Below are positions 52,681 through 64,000 of a stretch of 64,000 nucleotides of DNA, one piece after another (within the stretch, counting starts at the first letter, position 1; each line of letters opens with the position of its first letter). Source of the stretch: Liopterus haemorrhoidalis (taxonomy: Eukaryota; Arthropoda; Insecta; Coleoptera; Dytiscidae); NCBI GenBank assembly GCA_963971575.1, contig OZ020611.1, positions 228,028,260 through 228,092,259 on the forward strand, given 5' to 3'. The notes under the pieces are model-generated. The model did not search any database, was not told where the DNA came from, and saw nothing but the letters and a program-made list of their open reading frames with translations. Both the position numbers and the translations under genes were made by a program.

Positions 52681-52985
52681 TTATCCATGCATGGGTAATA
52701 TAATTAGTCAATTCAGTTTTGTTTATGTTGTTCTAAACTTCAAATGTGCAGCTCTAATTATAATGTTTTGTAGTTTTAATTAATAATTATTAAAAATTAA
52801 AATACTGGCTAAATCAAATTAATAGCCAAACTATATTTACCATAATTTGCAAAATACAAATATGTCATTATTGAATTATTATTACTACGTACAACTCCGG
52901 AATAATAGTGTTTAATTTTTCAAATTAAGGCTGTATCAAGAATTAATACTGGGAAAGGCAGGTCCCTTTAAATCAGTACGATCCT
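52680..52985. other. Spacer between satellites A and B
   Basis: AT-rich unique-looking sequence. No gene or repeat recognised. Confidence 0.4.
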
Positions 52986-55900
52986 TTAACTACTTCCCAT
53001 TTTCAATATTGAACTTGTATCTTATGCGAAATATCCTTAACTAAGAAAATACAACAAAGTTCAGCACATGCTGGTGTTATTGAACCCTTCTACATAGGGT
53101 GTAGTATCTTAAGTACAATTTTGAAAATTCTGGGATGAAATATCTGACGTCATCCACCCTAAGCTAAAACAGCTTCGAGCGATCATTGTGTCAAAGTCAG
53201 ATCTTTCTGGAATCAGGATATAATTCCTTAATAACGTCCCATTTTCAATATTGAACTTGTATCTTATGCGAAATATCCTTAACTAAGAAAATATAGCAAA
53301 GTTCAGCACATGCTGATGTCATTTCACCCTTCCACACAGGGTGTTGTATCTTAAGTACAATTTTGAAAATTCTGGGATGAAATATCTGACGTCATCCACC
53401 CTAAGCTAAAACAGCTTCGAGCGATCATTGTGTCAAAGTCAGATCTTTCTGGAATCAGGCTATAATTCCTTAATAACGTCCCATTTTCAATATTGAACTT
53501 GTATCTTATGCGAAATATCCTTAACTAAGAAAATATAGCAAAGTTCAGCACATGCTGATGTCATTTCACCCTTCCACATAGGGTGTTGTTTCTTAAGTAC
53601 AATTTTGAAAATTCTGGGATAGAATATCTGACGTCATCCACCCTAAGCTAAAACTGCTTCGAGCGATCATTGTGTCAAAGTCAGATCTTTCTGGAATCAG
53701 GATATAATTCCTTAATAACGTCCCATGTTCAATATCGAACTTGTATCTTATGCAAAATATCCTTAACTAAGAAAATATAGCAAAGTTCAGCACATGCTGA
53801 TGTCATTTCACCCTTCCACATAGGGTGTTGTTTCTTAAGTACAATTTTGAAAATTCTGGGATAGAATATCTGACGTCATCCACCCTAAGCTAAAACTGCT
53901 TCGAGCGATCATTGTGTCAAAGTCAGATCTTTCTGGAATCAGGATATAATTCCTTAATAACGTCCCATGTTCAATATCGAACTTGTATCTTATGCAAAAT
54001 ATCCTTAACTAAGAAAATATAGCAAAGTTCAGCACATGCTGATGTCATTTCACCCTTCCACATAGGGTGTTGTTTCTTAAGTACAATTTTGAAAATTCTG
54101 GGATGGAATATCTGACGTCATCCACCCTAAGCTAAAACTGCTTCGAGCGATCATTGTGTCAAAGTCAGATCTTTCTGGAATCAGGATATAATTCCTTAAT
54201 TACGTCCCATTTTCAATATTGAACTTGTATCTTATGCAAAATATCCTTAACTAAGGAAATATGGCAAAGTTCAGCACATGCTGATGTCATTTCACCCTTC
54301 CACATAGGGTGTTGTATCTTAAGTACAATTTTGATAATTCTGGGAGGGAATATCTGACGTCATCCACCCTAAGCTAAAACTGCTTCGAGCGATCATTGTG
54401 TCAAAGTCAGATCTTTCTGGAATCAGGATATAATTCCTTAATAACGTCCCATGTTCAATATCGAACTTGTATCTTATGCAAAATATCCTTAACTAAGAAA
54501 ATATAGCAAAGTTCAGCACATGCTGATGTCATTTCACCCTTCCACATAGGGTGTTGTTTCTTAAGTACAATTTTGAAAATTCTGGGATGGAATATCTGAC
54601 GTCATCCACCCTAAGCTAAAACTGCTTCGAGCGATCATTGTGTCAAAGACAGATCTTTCTGGAATCAGGATATAATTCCTTAATTACGTCCCATTTTCAA
54701 TATTGAACTTGTATCTTATGCAAAATATCCTTAACTAAGAAAATATAGCAAAGTTCAGCACATGCTGATGTCATTTCACCCTTCCACATAGGGTGTTGTT
54801 TCTTAAGTACAATTTTGAAAATTCTGGGATGGAATATCTGACGTCATCCACCCTAAGCTAAAACTGCTTCGAGCGATCATTGTGTCAAAGTCAGATCTTT
54901 CTGGAATCAGGATATAATTCCTTAATTACGTCCCATTTTCAATATTGAACTTGTATCTTATGCAAAATATCCTTAACTAAGGAAATATGGCAAAGTTCAG
55001 CACATGCTGATGTCATTTCACCCTTCCACATAGGGTGTTGTATCTTAAGTACAATTTTGATAATTCTGGGAGGGAATATCTGACGTCATCCACCCTAAGC
55101 TAAAACTGCTTCGAGCGATCATTGTGTCAAAGTCAGATCTTTCTGGAATCAGGATATAATTCCTTAATAACGTCCCATGTTCAATATCGAACTTGTATCT
55201 TATGCAAAATATCCTTAACTAAGAAAATATAGCAAAGTTCAGCACATGCTGATGTCATTTCACCCTTCCACATAGGGTGTTGTTTCTTAAGTACAATTTT
55301 GAAAATTCTGGGATGGAATATCTGACGTCATCCACCCTAAGCTAAAACTGCTTCGAGCGATCATTGTGTCAAAGTCAGATCTTTCTGGAATCAGGATATA
55401 ATTCCTTAATAACGTCCCATGTTCAATATCGAACTTGTATCTTATGCAAAATATCCTTAACTAAGAAAATATAGCAAAGTTCAGCACATGCTGATGTCAT
55501 TTCACCCTTCCACATAGGGTGTTGTATCTTAAGTACAATTTTGATAATTCTGGGATGAAATATCTGACGTCATCCACCCTAAGCTAAAACAGCTTCGGGC
55601 GATCATTGTGTCAAAGTCAGATCTTCCTTGAATCAGGATATAATTCCTTAATAACGTCCCATTTTCAATATTGAACTTGTATCTTATGCAAAATATCCTT
55701 AACTAAGGAAATATGGCAAAGTTCAGCACATGCTGATGTCATTTCACCCTTCCACATAGGGTGTTGTATCTTAAGTACAATTTTGATAATTCTGGGATGA
55801 AATATCTGACGTCATCCACCCTAAGCTAAAACAGCTTCGAGCGATCATTGTGTCAAAGTCAGATCTTCCTTGAATCAGGATATAATTCCTTAATAACGTC

Positions 55901-58900
55901 CCATTTTCAATATTGAACTTGTATCTTATGCAAAATATCCTTAACTAAGGAAATATGGCAAAGTTCAGCACATGCTGATGTCATTTCACCCTTCCACATA
56001 GGGTGTTGTATCTTAAGTACAATTTTGATAATTCTGGGATGAAATATCTGACGTCATCCACCCTAAGCTAAAACAGCTTCGAGCGATCATTGTGTCAAAG
56101 TCAGATCTTCCTTGAATCAGGATATAATTCCTTAATAACGTCCCATTTTCAATATTGAACTTGTATCTTATGCAAAATATCCTTAACTAAGGAAATATGG
56201 CAAAGTTCAGCACATGCTGATGTCATTTCACCCTTCCACATAGGGTGTTGTATCTTAAGTACAATTTTGATAATTCTGGGATTAAATATCTGACGTCATC
56301 CACCCTAAGCTAAAACAGCTTCGGGCGATCATTGTGTCAAAGTCAGATCTTCCTTGAATCCGGATATAATTCCTTAATAACGTCCCATTTTCAATATTGA
56401 ACTTGTATCTTATACAAAAAATCCTTAACTATGAAAATATAGCAAAGTTCAGCGCATGCTGATGTCATTTCACCCTTCCACATAGGGTGTTGTATCTTAA
56501 GTACAATTTTGATAATTCTGGGATGGAATATCTGACGTCATCCACCCTAAGCTAAAACAGCTTCGGGCGATCATTGTGTCAAAGTCAGATCTTTCTGGAA
56601 TCAGGATATAATTCCTTAATTACGTCCCATTTTCAATATTGAACTTGTATCTTATGCAAAATATCCTTAACTAAGAAAATATAGCAAAGTTCAGCACATG
56701 CTGATGTCATTTCACCCTTCCACATAGAGTGTTGTATCTTAAGTACAATTTTGAAAATTCTGGGATGGACTGTCTGACGTCATCAACCCTAAGCTAAAAC
56801 AGCTTCGAGCGATCATTGTTTCAAAGTCAGATCTTTCTGGAATCAGGATATAGTTCCTTAATAACGTCCCACTTTCAATATCGAACTTTTATCTTATGCA
56901 AAATATCCTTAACTAAGAAAATATAGCAAAGTTCAGTACATGCTGATGTCATTTCACCCTTCCACATAGGGTGTTGTATCTTAAGTACAATTTTGATAAT
57001 TCTGGGATGAAATATCTGACGTCATCCACCCTAAGCTAAAACAGCTTCGAGCGATCATTGTGTCAAAGTCAGATCTTCCTTGAATCAGGATATAATTCCT
57101 TAATAACGTCCCATTTTCAATATTGAACTTGTATCTTATGCAAAATATCCTTAACTAAGGAAATATGGCAAAGTTCAGCACATGCTGATGTCATTTCACC
57201 CTTCCACATAGGGTGTTGTATCTTAAGTACAATTTTGATAATTCTGGGATGGAATATCTGACGTCATCCACCCTAAGCTAAAACAGCTTCGGGCGATCAT
57301 TGTGTCAAAGTCAGATCTTCCTGGAATCAGGATATAATTCCTTAATAACGTCCCACTTTCAATATCGATTTTTTATCTTATGCAAAATATCCTTAACTAT
57401 GAAAATATAGCAAAGTTCAGTACATGCTGATGTCATTTCACCCTTCCACATAGGGTGTTGTATCTTAAGTACAATTTTGATAATTCTGGGATGAAATATC
57501 TGACGTCATCGACCCTAAGCTAAAACAGCTTCGGGCGATCATTGTGTCAAAGTCAGATCTTCCTGGAATCAGGATATAATTCCTTAATAACGTCCCATTT
57601 TCAATATCGAACTTTTATCTTATGCAAAATATCCTTAGCTAAGAAAATATAGCAAAGTTCAGCACATGCTGATGTCATTTCACCCTTCCACATAGGGTGT
57701 TGTATCTTAAGTACAATTTTGATCATTCTGGGATGAAATATCTGACGTCATCGACCCTAAGCAAAAACAGCTTCGGGCGATCATTGTGTCAAAGTCAGAT
57801 CTTTCTGGAATCAGGATATAATTCCTTAATTACGTCCCATTTTCAATATTGAACTTGCATCTTATGCAAAATGTCCTTAACTAAGAAAATATAAAAAAGT
57901 TCAGCACATGCTGATGTCATTTCACCCTTCCACATAGGGTGTTGTATCTTAAGTACAATTTTGATAATTCTGGGATGGAATATCTGACGTCATCCACCCT
58001 AAGCTAAAACAGCTTCGGGCAATCATTGTGTCAAAGTCAGATCTTTCTGGAATCAGGATATAATTCCTTAATTACGTCCCATTTTCAATATTGAACTTGT
58101 ATCTTATGCAAAATATCCTTAACTAAGAAAATATAGTAAAGTTCAGCACATGCTGATGTCATTTCACCCTTCCACATAGGGTGTTGTATCTTAAGTACAA
58201 TTTTGAAAATTCTGGGATTAAATATCTGACGTCATCCACCCAAAGCTAAAACAGATTCGAGCGATCATTGTGTCAAAGTCAGATCTTTCTGGAATCAGGA
58301 TATAATTCCTTAATAACGTCCCATTTTCAATATTGAACTTGTATCTTATGCAAAATATCCTTAACTATGAAAATATAGCAAAGTTCAGCACATGGTGATG
58401 TCATTTCACCCTTCCACATAGGGTGTTGTATCTTAAGTACAATATTGAAAATTCTGGGATGGAATATCTGACGTCATCCACCCAAAGCTAAAACAGATTC
58501 GAGCGATCATTGTGTCAAAGTCAGATCTTTCTGGAACCAGGATATAATTCCTTAATAACGTCCCATTTTCAATATCGAACTTGTATCTTATACAAAAAAT
58601 CCTTAACTATGAAAATATAGCAAAGTTCAGCACATTCTGATGTCATTTCACCCTTCCACATAGGGTGTTGTATCTTAAGTACAATTTTGAAAATTCTGGG
58701 ATGAAATATCTGACGTCATCCACCCTAAGCTAAAACTGCTTCGAGCGATCATTGTGTCAAAGTCAGATCTTTCTGGAATCAGGATATAATTCCTTAATTA
58801 CGTCCCATTTTCAATATTGAACTTTTATCTTATGCAAAATATCCTTAACTAAGAAAATATAGCAAAGTTCAGCACATGCTGATGTCATTTCACCCTTCCA

Positions 58901-60190
58901 CATAGGGTGTTGTATCTTAAGTACAATTTTGAAAATTCTGGGATGGAATATCTGACGTCATCCACCCTAAGCTAAAACAGCTTCGGGCGATCATTGTGTC
59001 AAAGTCAGATCTTTCTGGAATTAGGATATAATTCCTTAATAACGTCCCATTTTCAATATTGAACTTTGATCTTATGCAAAATATCCTTAACTATGAAAAT
59101 ATAGCAAAGTTCAGCACATGCTGATGTCATTTCACCCTTCCACATAGGGTGTTGTATCTTAAGTACAATTTTGAAAATTCTGGGATGGAATATCTGACGT
59201 CATCCACCCTAAGCTAAAACAGCTTCGGGCGAGCATTGCGTCAAAGTCAGATCTTTCTGGAATGAGGATATAATTCCTTAATAACGTCCCATTTTCAATA
59301 TTGAACTTTGATCTTATGCAAAATATCCTTAACTATGAAAATATGGCAGAGTTCAGCACATGCTGATGTCATTTCACCCTTCCACATAGCAGTGGCGGTC
59401 GGTGAAACATGTTTGGGTATTCAATTAGTATGATCGGACAAGCTCGTATTATATCGCTCAACAGCAGTATAGCAACGACAAAGCACGAGCATGTGTGTTC
59501 CTTGTAATTGCATACCCAAAAATGATTCACCGACCGCCACTGCCACATAGGATGTTGTATCTTAAGTACAATTTTGATAATTCTGGGATGAAATATCTGA
59601 CGTCATCCACCCTACGCTAAAACAGCTTCGGGCGAGCATTGTATCAAAGTCAGATCTTTCTGGAATCGGGATACAATTCCTTAACAACGTCCCACAATAC
59701 TGAACTGGTAACTTATGGAAAATATCCTTAACTAAGAAAACACAACAAAGTTCAGCACATGCTGATGGTAATTCGCCCTTCCACATAGGGCGTAGTATCT
59801 TAAGTTCAATTTTGAAATTTCTGTGATGGATTATTTGACGTCATCCACCCTAAGCTAAAGCAGCTTCGAGTGACCATTGTTCCAACGTCAGAATTTCAAT
59901 ATTGTACTGGTAACTTATACAAAATATCCTTAACTAAAAACATTACAAAGTTCAGCACATGCTGAAGGCAATTCGCCTGTTTACATAGGGTGTACTATCT
60001 TAAGTACAATTTTGAAAATTCTGGGATGGAATATCTGACATCATCCACTCTAAACTAAAAAAGCTTTGAGCAAACATTTGGTCGACGTCAGATCTTCCTT
60101 GAATCAGGATATAATTCCTGAACTACGTGCCAATTTCAATATTGAACTTGGTTTCAAAATATCCTAAACTTATGTTGCGTAACACAGATT
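52986..60190. repeat. Satellite B, 242-bp monomer, about 29 copies
   Basis: The monomer contains CAGGATATAATTCCTTAATA, AAGTTCAGCACATGCTGATG, TGTATCTTAAGTACAATTTT and ATCTGACGTCATCCACCCTA. The phase marker TAATTCCTTA recurs at 53221, 53463, 53705, 53947 and so on, every 242 bp. The core is over 95 percent uniform; the outer monomers (before 53000 and after 59690) are clearly degraded. Local higher-order copying is visible, for example a three-monomer (726-bp) step from 54189 to 54915. One hAT MITE interrupts it. Confidence 0.96.
59390..59542. mobile_element. hAT MITE inserted in satellite B
   Basis: A 153-bp element with ends CAGTGGCGGTCGGTGAA and TTCACCGACCGCCACTG, perfect inverses. An exact 8-bp duplication CCACATAG is at 59382-59389 and 59543-59550, made from the satellite motif. 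Confidence 0.96.
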
Positions 60191-60478
60191 AGGTTGATTA
60201 GGTTGCGTAACACTTATACTGATGTCAATTCGACCTAATATATAGGGCGCAGTGTCAAGAACAATTTTGAAAATTTATATTGACAACGTTATTCTACATT
60301 TAGTTTACAACACAGCCTTAATTATAATTTTGAAATTTGGGGATATTTTAACTTAAATTCATTTAGTCTTGAGCTGACAACGCTAAAGTTCCGTACACAA
60401 CACGTTTTTGTTTTTTTTTTTTACAGAAATTTCTAATTTGTCAATTTCAGTCCTTTCGTCTGCAATAATTTGATATAT

Positions 60479-60760
60479 GCTGTTCACTTTTGTAAGGACA
60501 AACCAGATCTAGTTCTTTTGGTTACTTTTATAATGTATTAATGACTTTAATTGTAATTTAAAAAAATTTCTTGCGCTGTAAATCAGACTTGAGATTTTTT
60601 TGGTTATGATCATTTTAATTAAGATATCATTTTTTTATATGACATATGTCAGATTGACATTTTTTACCATTTTTTAATACCAACATATCATACAATTTCA
60701 AAGGTGCGAACTATTGAAAACGAAATTTCCTCTTAGTTTCGTTTTACAAAAGTGAACAGC
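60479..60760. mobile_element. MITE family X, copy 3
   Basis: The ends GCTGTTCACTTTTGTAAG and (right) TTTTACAAAAGTGAACAGC are flanked by ATAT on both sides. Same interior as 22811-23108. Confidence 0.82.
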
Positions 60761-60926
60761 ATATACAAATCCTAAGGTTAACTCGTGACTTTCGAGTTCT
60801 GTCGTTATATACTTTTTACTTTCTCAAAAGAATCTGATTACTCAGTTTTTAGGTGCACATTAGTTCATATTTTATGTAGTATACGGAAATTATGCCAATA
60901 AAAAAAAAATTAAAAAATATATATAT

Positions 60927-61180
60927 TTTAAGGTAAAGGTAACTTTTAGCTTCCTATAATACGTATACTGTTCTGCGCAGGGCCAGGGACAGTGGTTCAC
61001 CTTAAAAGCACTATCTTAGGTTATTGTTGATAACCTTTTATTTTTATTTTTTATAAACCACCTAAAAATAAATTGTATTTTAAAGTGAATTGCAACATGG
61101 AAACAGTGCAAACAGAGCAAAAGTGGAAACTCAGGGCGTAGTATAGGCAGCTAAAAGTAACTTTTACCTATTTTAATGCA
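60927..61180. mobile_element. Foldback MITE
   Basis: The left arm TTTTAAGGTAAAGGTAACTT then TTAGCTTCCTATAATACG pairs with the right arm CGTAGTATAGGCAGCTAAAA then GTAACTTTTACCTATTTTA. Arms are about 38 bp and the interior is non-coding. Confidence 0.7.
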
Positions 61181-61669
61181 TATTTATTATTCGTAAAATT
61201 TACTCACCAAGTTTTGAAGGGGTGTAATTCAACGTTCTTCGCCAGGCATCTCATAGTTCTTGAAGGGCACAAAACATCACGAAAATTCACTGTCACTATG
61301 TTTTATGTAGGTCCAGTACTACAGTAACATTTCTGAAGCCGATTTATTTATAGTAATAATTAACGGAACACTAGTCATTTATGCTCTTCTTCTTCTTCTT
61401 CTTTGGTTAAGTTGGCTTCGGTTTTCACCATTCAGCCAGCACAAAAACTTCATAAACTGGTATCTAAAGTTTTATGTTAGTATCGCTCAGGAAAGTCATT
61501 ATATAAGAAACTATTGGTTGTGTTGGGCAGCTAAGTATAGTCTGTAGAGATAATGGTGCGGGCAGAGATTTAGTTAAGTTGTTGTATAATTCTTGAGACA
61601 TTTTCATTTATGCTCATTACGGAGCAAAATTACCGAACTAGCGAAACATTAATTAATTAGTAACAAAAA
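61181..61669. other. Unassigned sequence
   Basis: A minus-strand consensus-like donor (CTTG then GTGAGT at 61208) has no in-frame upstream ATG compatible with gene B exon 1. A short CTT repeat lies at 61385-61402. Nothing else seen. Confidence 0.3.
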
Positions 61670-63405
61670 TATATATTTGTTAAAGAAAATTTTTATATTA
61701 TAGTATTTAAATGTTTAAATTTAATTATTATTATAAAAATACTTGATACCGCAAAAAAAAAAAATTGTAAGAAAGAAATTATTACTTTTATCTATTATAA
61801 TATTTAATTGTTTAAATTTAGATTGTTATAATTGTTTAAATTTAATTATTATGAAAAGCAAAAAAATATTTAGTAAAAAAATTATATTTGTAAAATAAAT
61901 CACTATATTTATCTATTATAATATGTAATTGTTTAAATTCAGGTTGTTTGAATTGTTTAAATTTTATTGTTATTATGAATGGATTGGAAAAAACTAAAAA
62001 ATACTAAAAAATTATATTTGTTAGAAAAACCTTTATATTTATCTATTATAATATTTAATTGTATAAATTCAGGTTGATAGAATTGTTTAAATTTAATTAA
62101 TATTATAAAAGAGATTTGAAACAGCAAAAAAAATTAGTAAAAAAATTAAATTTGTATAAAAAAAATCTTTACATTTATCTATTGTAATATTTAATTGTTT
62201 AAATTCAGATAGTTATAATTATTTAAATTTAATTATTATAAAAAGGATTTGAACCAGCAAAAAAATATTTAGTAATAAAATTATATTTGTAAAAAAAAAT
62301 CTTTACATTTATCTATTATAATATTTAATTGTTTAAATTTAATTATTATAACAAGGATTTGAAAAAGCAAAAAAATATTTAGTAAAAAAATTATATTTGT
62401 AAAATAAATCACTATATTTATTTATTATAATATGTAATTGTTTAAATTCAGGTTGTTTGAATTGTTTAAATTTTATTGTTATTATGAATGGATTGGAAAA
62501 AACTAAAAAATACTAAAAAATTATATTTGTTAGAAAAACCTTTATATTTATCTATTATAATATTTAATTGTATAAATTCAGGTTGATAGAATTGTTTAAA
62601 TTTAATTAATATTATAAAAGAGATTTGAAACAGCAAAAAAAATTAGTAAAAAAATTAAATTTGTATAAAAAAAATCTTTACATTTATCTATTGTAATATT
62701 TAATTGTTTAAATTCAGATAGTTATAATTATTTAAATTTAATTATTATAAAAAGGATTTGAACCAGCAAAAAAATATTTAGTAATAAAATTATATTTGTA
62801 AAAAAAAAATCTTTACATTTATCTATTATAATATTTAATTGTTTAAATTTAATTATTATAACAAGGATTTGAAAAAGCAAAAAAATATTTAGTAAAAAAA
62901 TTATATTTGTAAAATAATTCTTTATATTTATCTATTGTAATATTTAATTGTTTAAATTCAGGTTGCTTGAATTGTTTAAATTTTATTATTATTATGAATG
63001 GATTGGAAAAAACTAAAAAATATTTAGTAAAAAAATTAGATTTGTAAGAAAAGAATCTTTATATTTATCTATTATAATATTTAATTGTTTAAATTCAAAT
63101 TGTTAGAACTGTTTAAATTTAATTATTATTATAAAAGGATTGGAAACAACAAAATATTTAGTAAAAAAATTATATTTGTAAGAAAGAAATGTTTGTATAT
63201 ACATATTTATTATAAAATTTAATTGTTTAAATTCAGGTTGTTATAATTGTTTAAATTTAGTTATTATTATAAAAGGACTTAATACAGCAAAAACTATTTA
63301 ATAACAATGTTATATTTGTAAGAGAAAATTCTTTATATTTATCTATTATAATATTTAATTGATTAAATTCAGGTTGTTGTATTTGTTTAAATTTACTAGT
63401 CTTTG
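61670..63405. repeat. AT-rich tandem array with higher-order period near 507 bp
   Basis: Units of about 110-145 bp share TTATCTATTATAATATTTAA, TTGTTTAAATTCAGGTTG and AAATTTAATTATTAT. A block of about four units starting near 61863 repeats almost exactly from near 62371. Very low GC, no coding potential. Confidence 0.88.
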
Positions 63406-63760
63406 TAAACAATTTTATTTATTTAAGTCTTTTGTCTTGAAACGTGGAGCCTGGGTCAGTCACGTCTTGTCACCAACACTTTTAATTACATACTAATATC
63501 TTATCTCTTACCTAACTCTTCAATTAGGTAATTAGCATAATCCCCAATTAATGATATGAATCGACTTGTCGTTGTGACGTAACATCTAATGAAATTTTTA
63601 ACTGACCATTTATCACCAAAGTTTAAATTAAATTAAATTAATTTAATAAAAAAATATGTTTTTTAGATTTTTTTTTTATTGAAAAATATATTTTTTTAAA
63701 AATTTGTTGTGTGTATCAAAAGAAATCCCTTAAGACGAAGATTGCGGAACGCGTTTTGTC
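63406..63760. other. Unassigned AT-rich sequence
   Basis: No gene or repeat recognised. CCCTTAAGACGAAGATTGCG just before the microsatellite may be the edge of a dispersed element. Confidence 0.3.
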
Positions 63761-63818
<58 letters not shown>

Positions 63819-63911
63819 CCGTCTGTCCGTCTGTCCGACTGTCCGTCTGTCCGTCTGTCCATCTGTCCGTCCGTCCGTCCGTCCGTCCGTCCATCCGTCC
63901 GTCCGTCCGTA

Positions 63912-63967
<56 letters not shown>

Positions 63968-64000
63968 GGTCGGTCCGTCCGTCTGTCGGTCCGTCCGTCC
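63761..64000. repeat. (GTCT)n / (GTCC)n microsatellite
   Basis: About 240 bp of tetranucleotide repeats run to the window end, mostly GTCT with blocks of GTCC and GTCG. The array probably continues beyond the window. Confidence 0.98.

Noticed and set aside
59562..59786. 74-codon minus-strand open frame in satellite B edge
   Set aside because: Arises from decayed satellite monomers that lost stops; no homology and no splice context.
50240..60190. CRISPR-like regular repeats
   Set aside because: The monomers are contiguous satellites of 163 and 242 bp with no unique spacers, in a eukaryotic context.
61181..61260. First exon of gene B ending at the GTGAGT near 61208
   Set aside because: The frame that would end in phase 0 meets a stop before any ATG. 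At best a non-coding exon.
63761..64000. Telomere or centromere repeat at the window end
   Set aside because: Simple (GTCT)n tetranucleotide; no TTAGG.

Overview
This window is an AT-rich, repeat-dense piece of an animal nuclear genome, most likely an insect. Evidence: genes built of short exons with GT/AG introns; abundant mariner, Tc1, hAT, Harbinger and Penelope-like elements; satellite DNA; and short runs of the insect telomere-type pentamer TTAGG. I cannot name the species. A beetle-like or other large repeat-rich insect genome would fit.

The only host protein-coding genes I can support are two tandem paralogues on the minus strand. Both are SLC2/GLUT-type facilitative sugar transporters of the class-I-like kind ([27 protein letters not shown] and PETKN motifs). 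Gene A spans 2575-19926 and gene B spans 26645-48045. I rebuilt eight exons for each. The lengths are 99, 134, 202, 214, 191, 213 and 201 nt plus a last exon of 150 nt (A) or 159 nt (B), with the same intron phases. They join into open frames of 467 and 470 residues and lack only an initiator exon. Gene B has a second, intact copy of its last two exons at 26645-27298. Gene A keeps the classic glucose contacts (GLUT1 numbering Q161, Q282, Q283, N288, N317, W388). Gene B has lost Q161, Q283 and N288.

Layout. 1-2.5 kb: mariner and MITE downstream of gene A. 2.6-20 kb: gene A, with introns filled by hAT MITEs, a Penelope-like element with hammerhead ribozymes, a solo LTR, a broken transposase gene and an unusual element with TTTATCGA arrays. 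20-26.6 kb: intergenic repeats. 26.6-48 kb: gene B, with introns carrying Tc1, mariner and hAT insertions, several nested. 48-50 kb: a Tc1 remnant split by a LINE. 50.2-52.7 kb: a satellite of about 160 bp whose monomers look like exons. 53-60.2 kb: a 242-bp satellite, about 29 copies, most monomers carrying TGACGTCA. 61.7-63.4 kb: an AT-rich tandem array. The window ends in a (GTCT)n/(GTCC)n microsatellite.

The two transporter genes probably arose by tandem duplication of a whole gene, followed by divergence and by independent growth of introns through transposon insertion. No rRNA, CRISPR or functional tRNA gene was seen.
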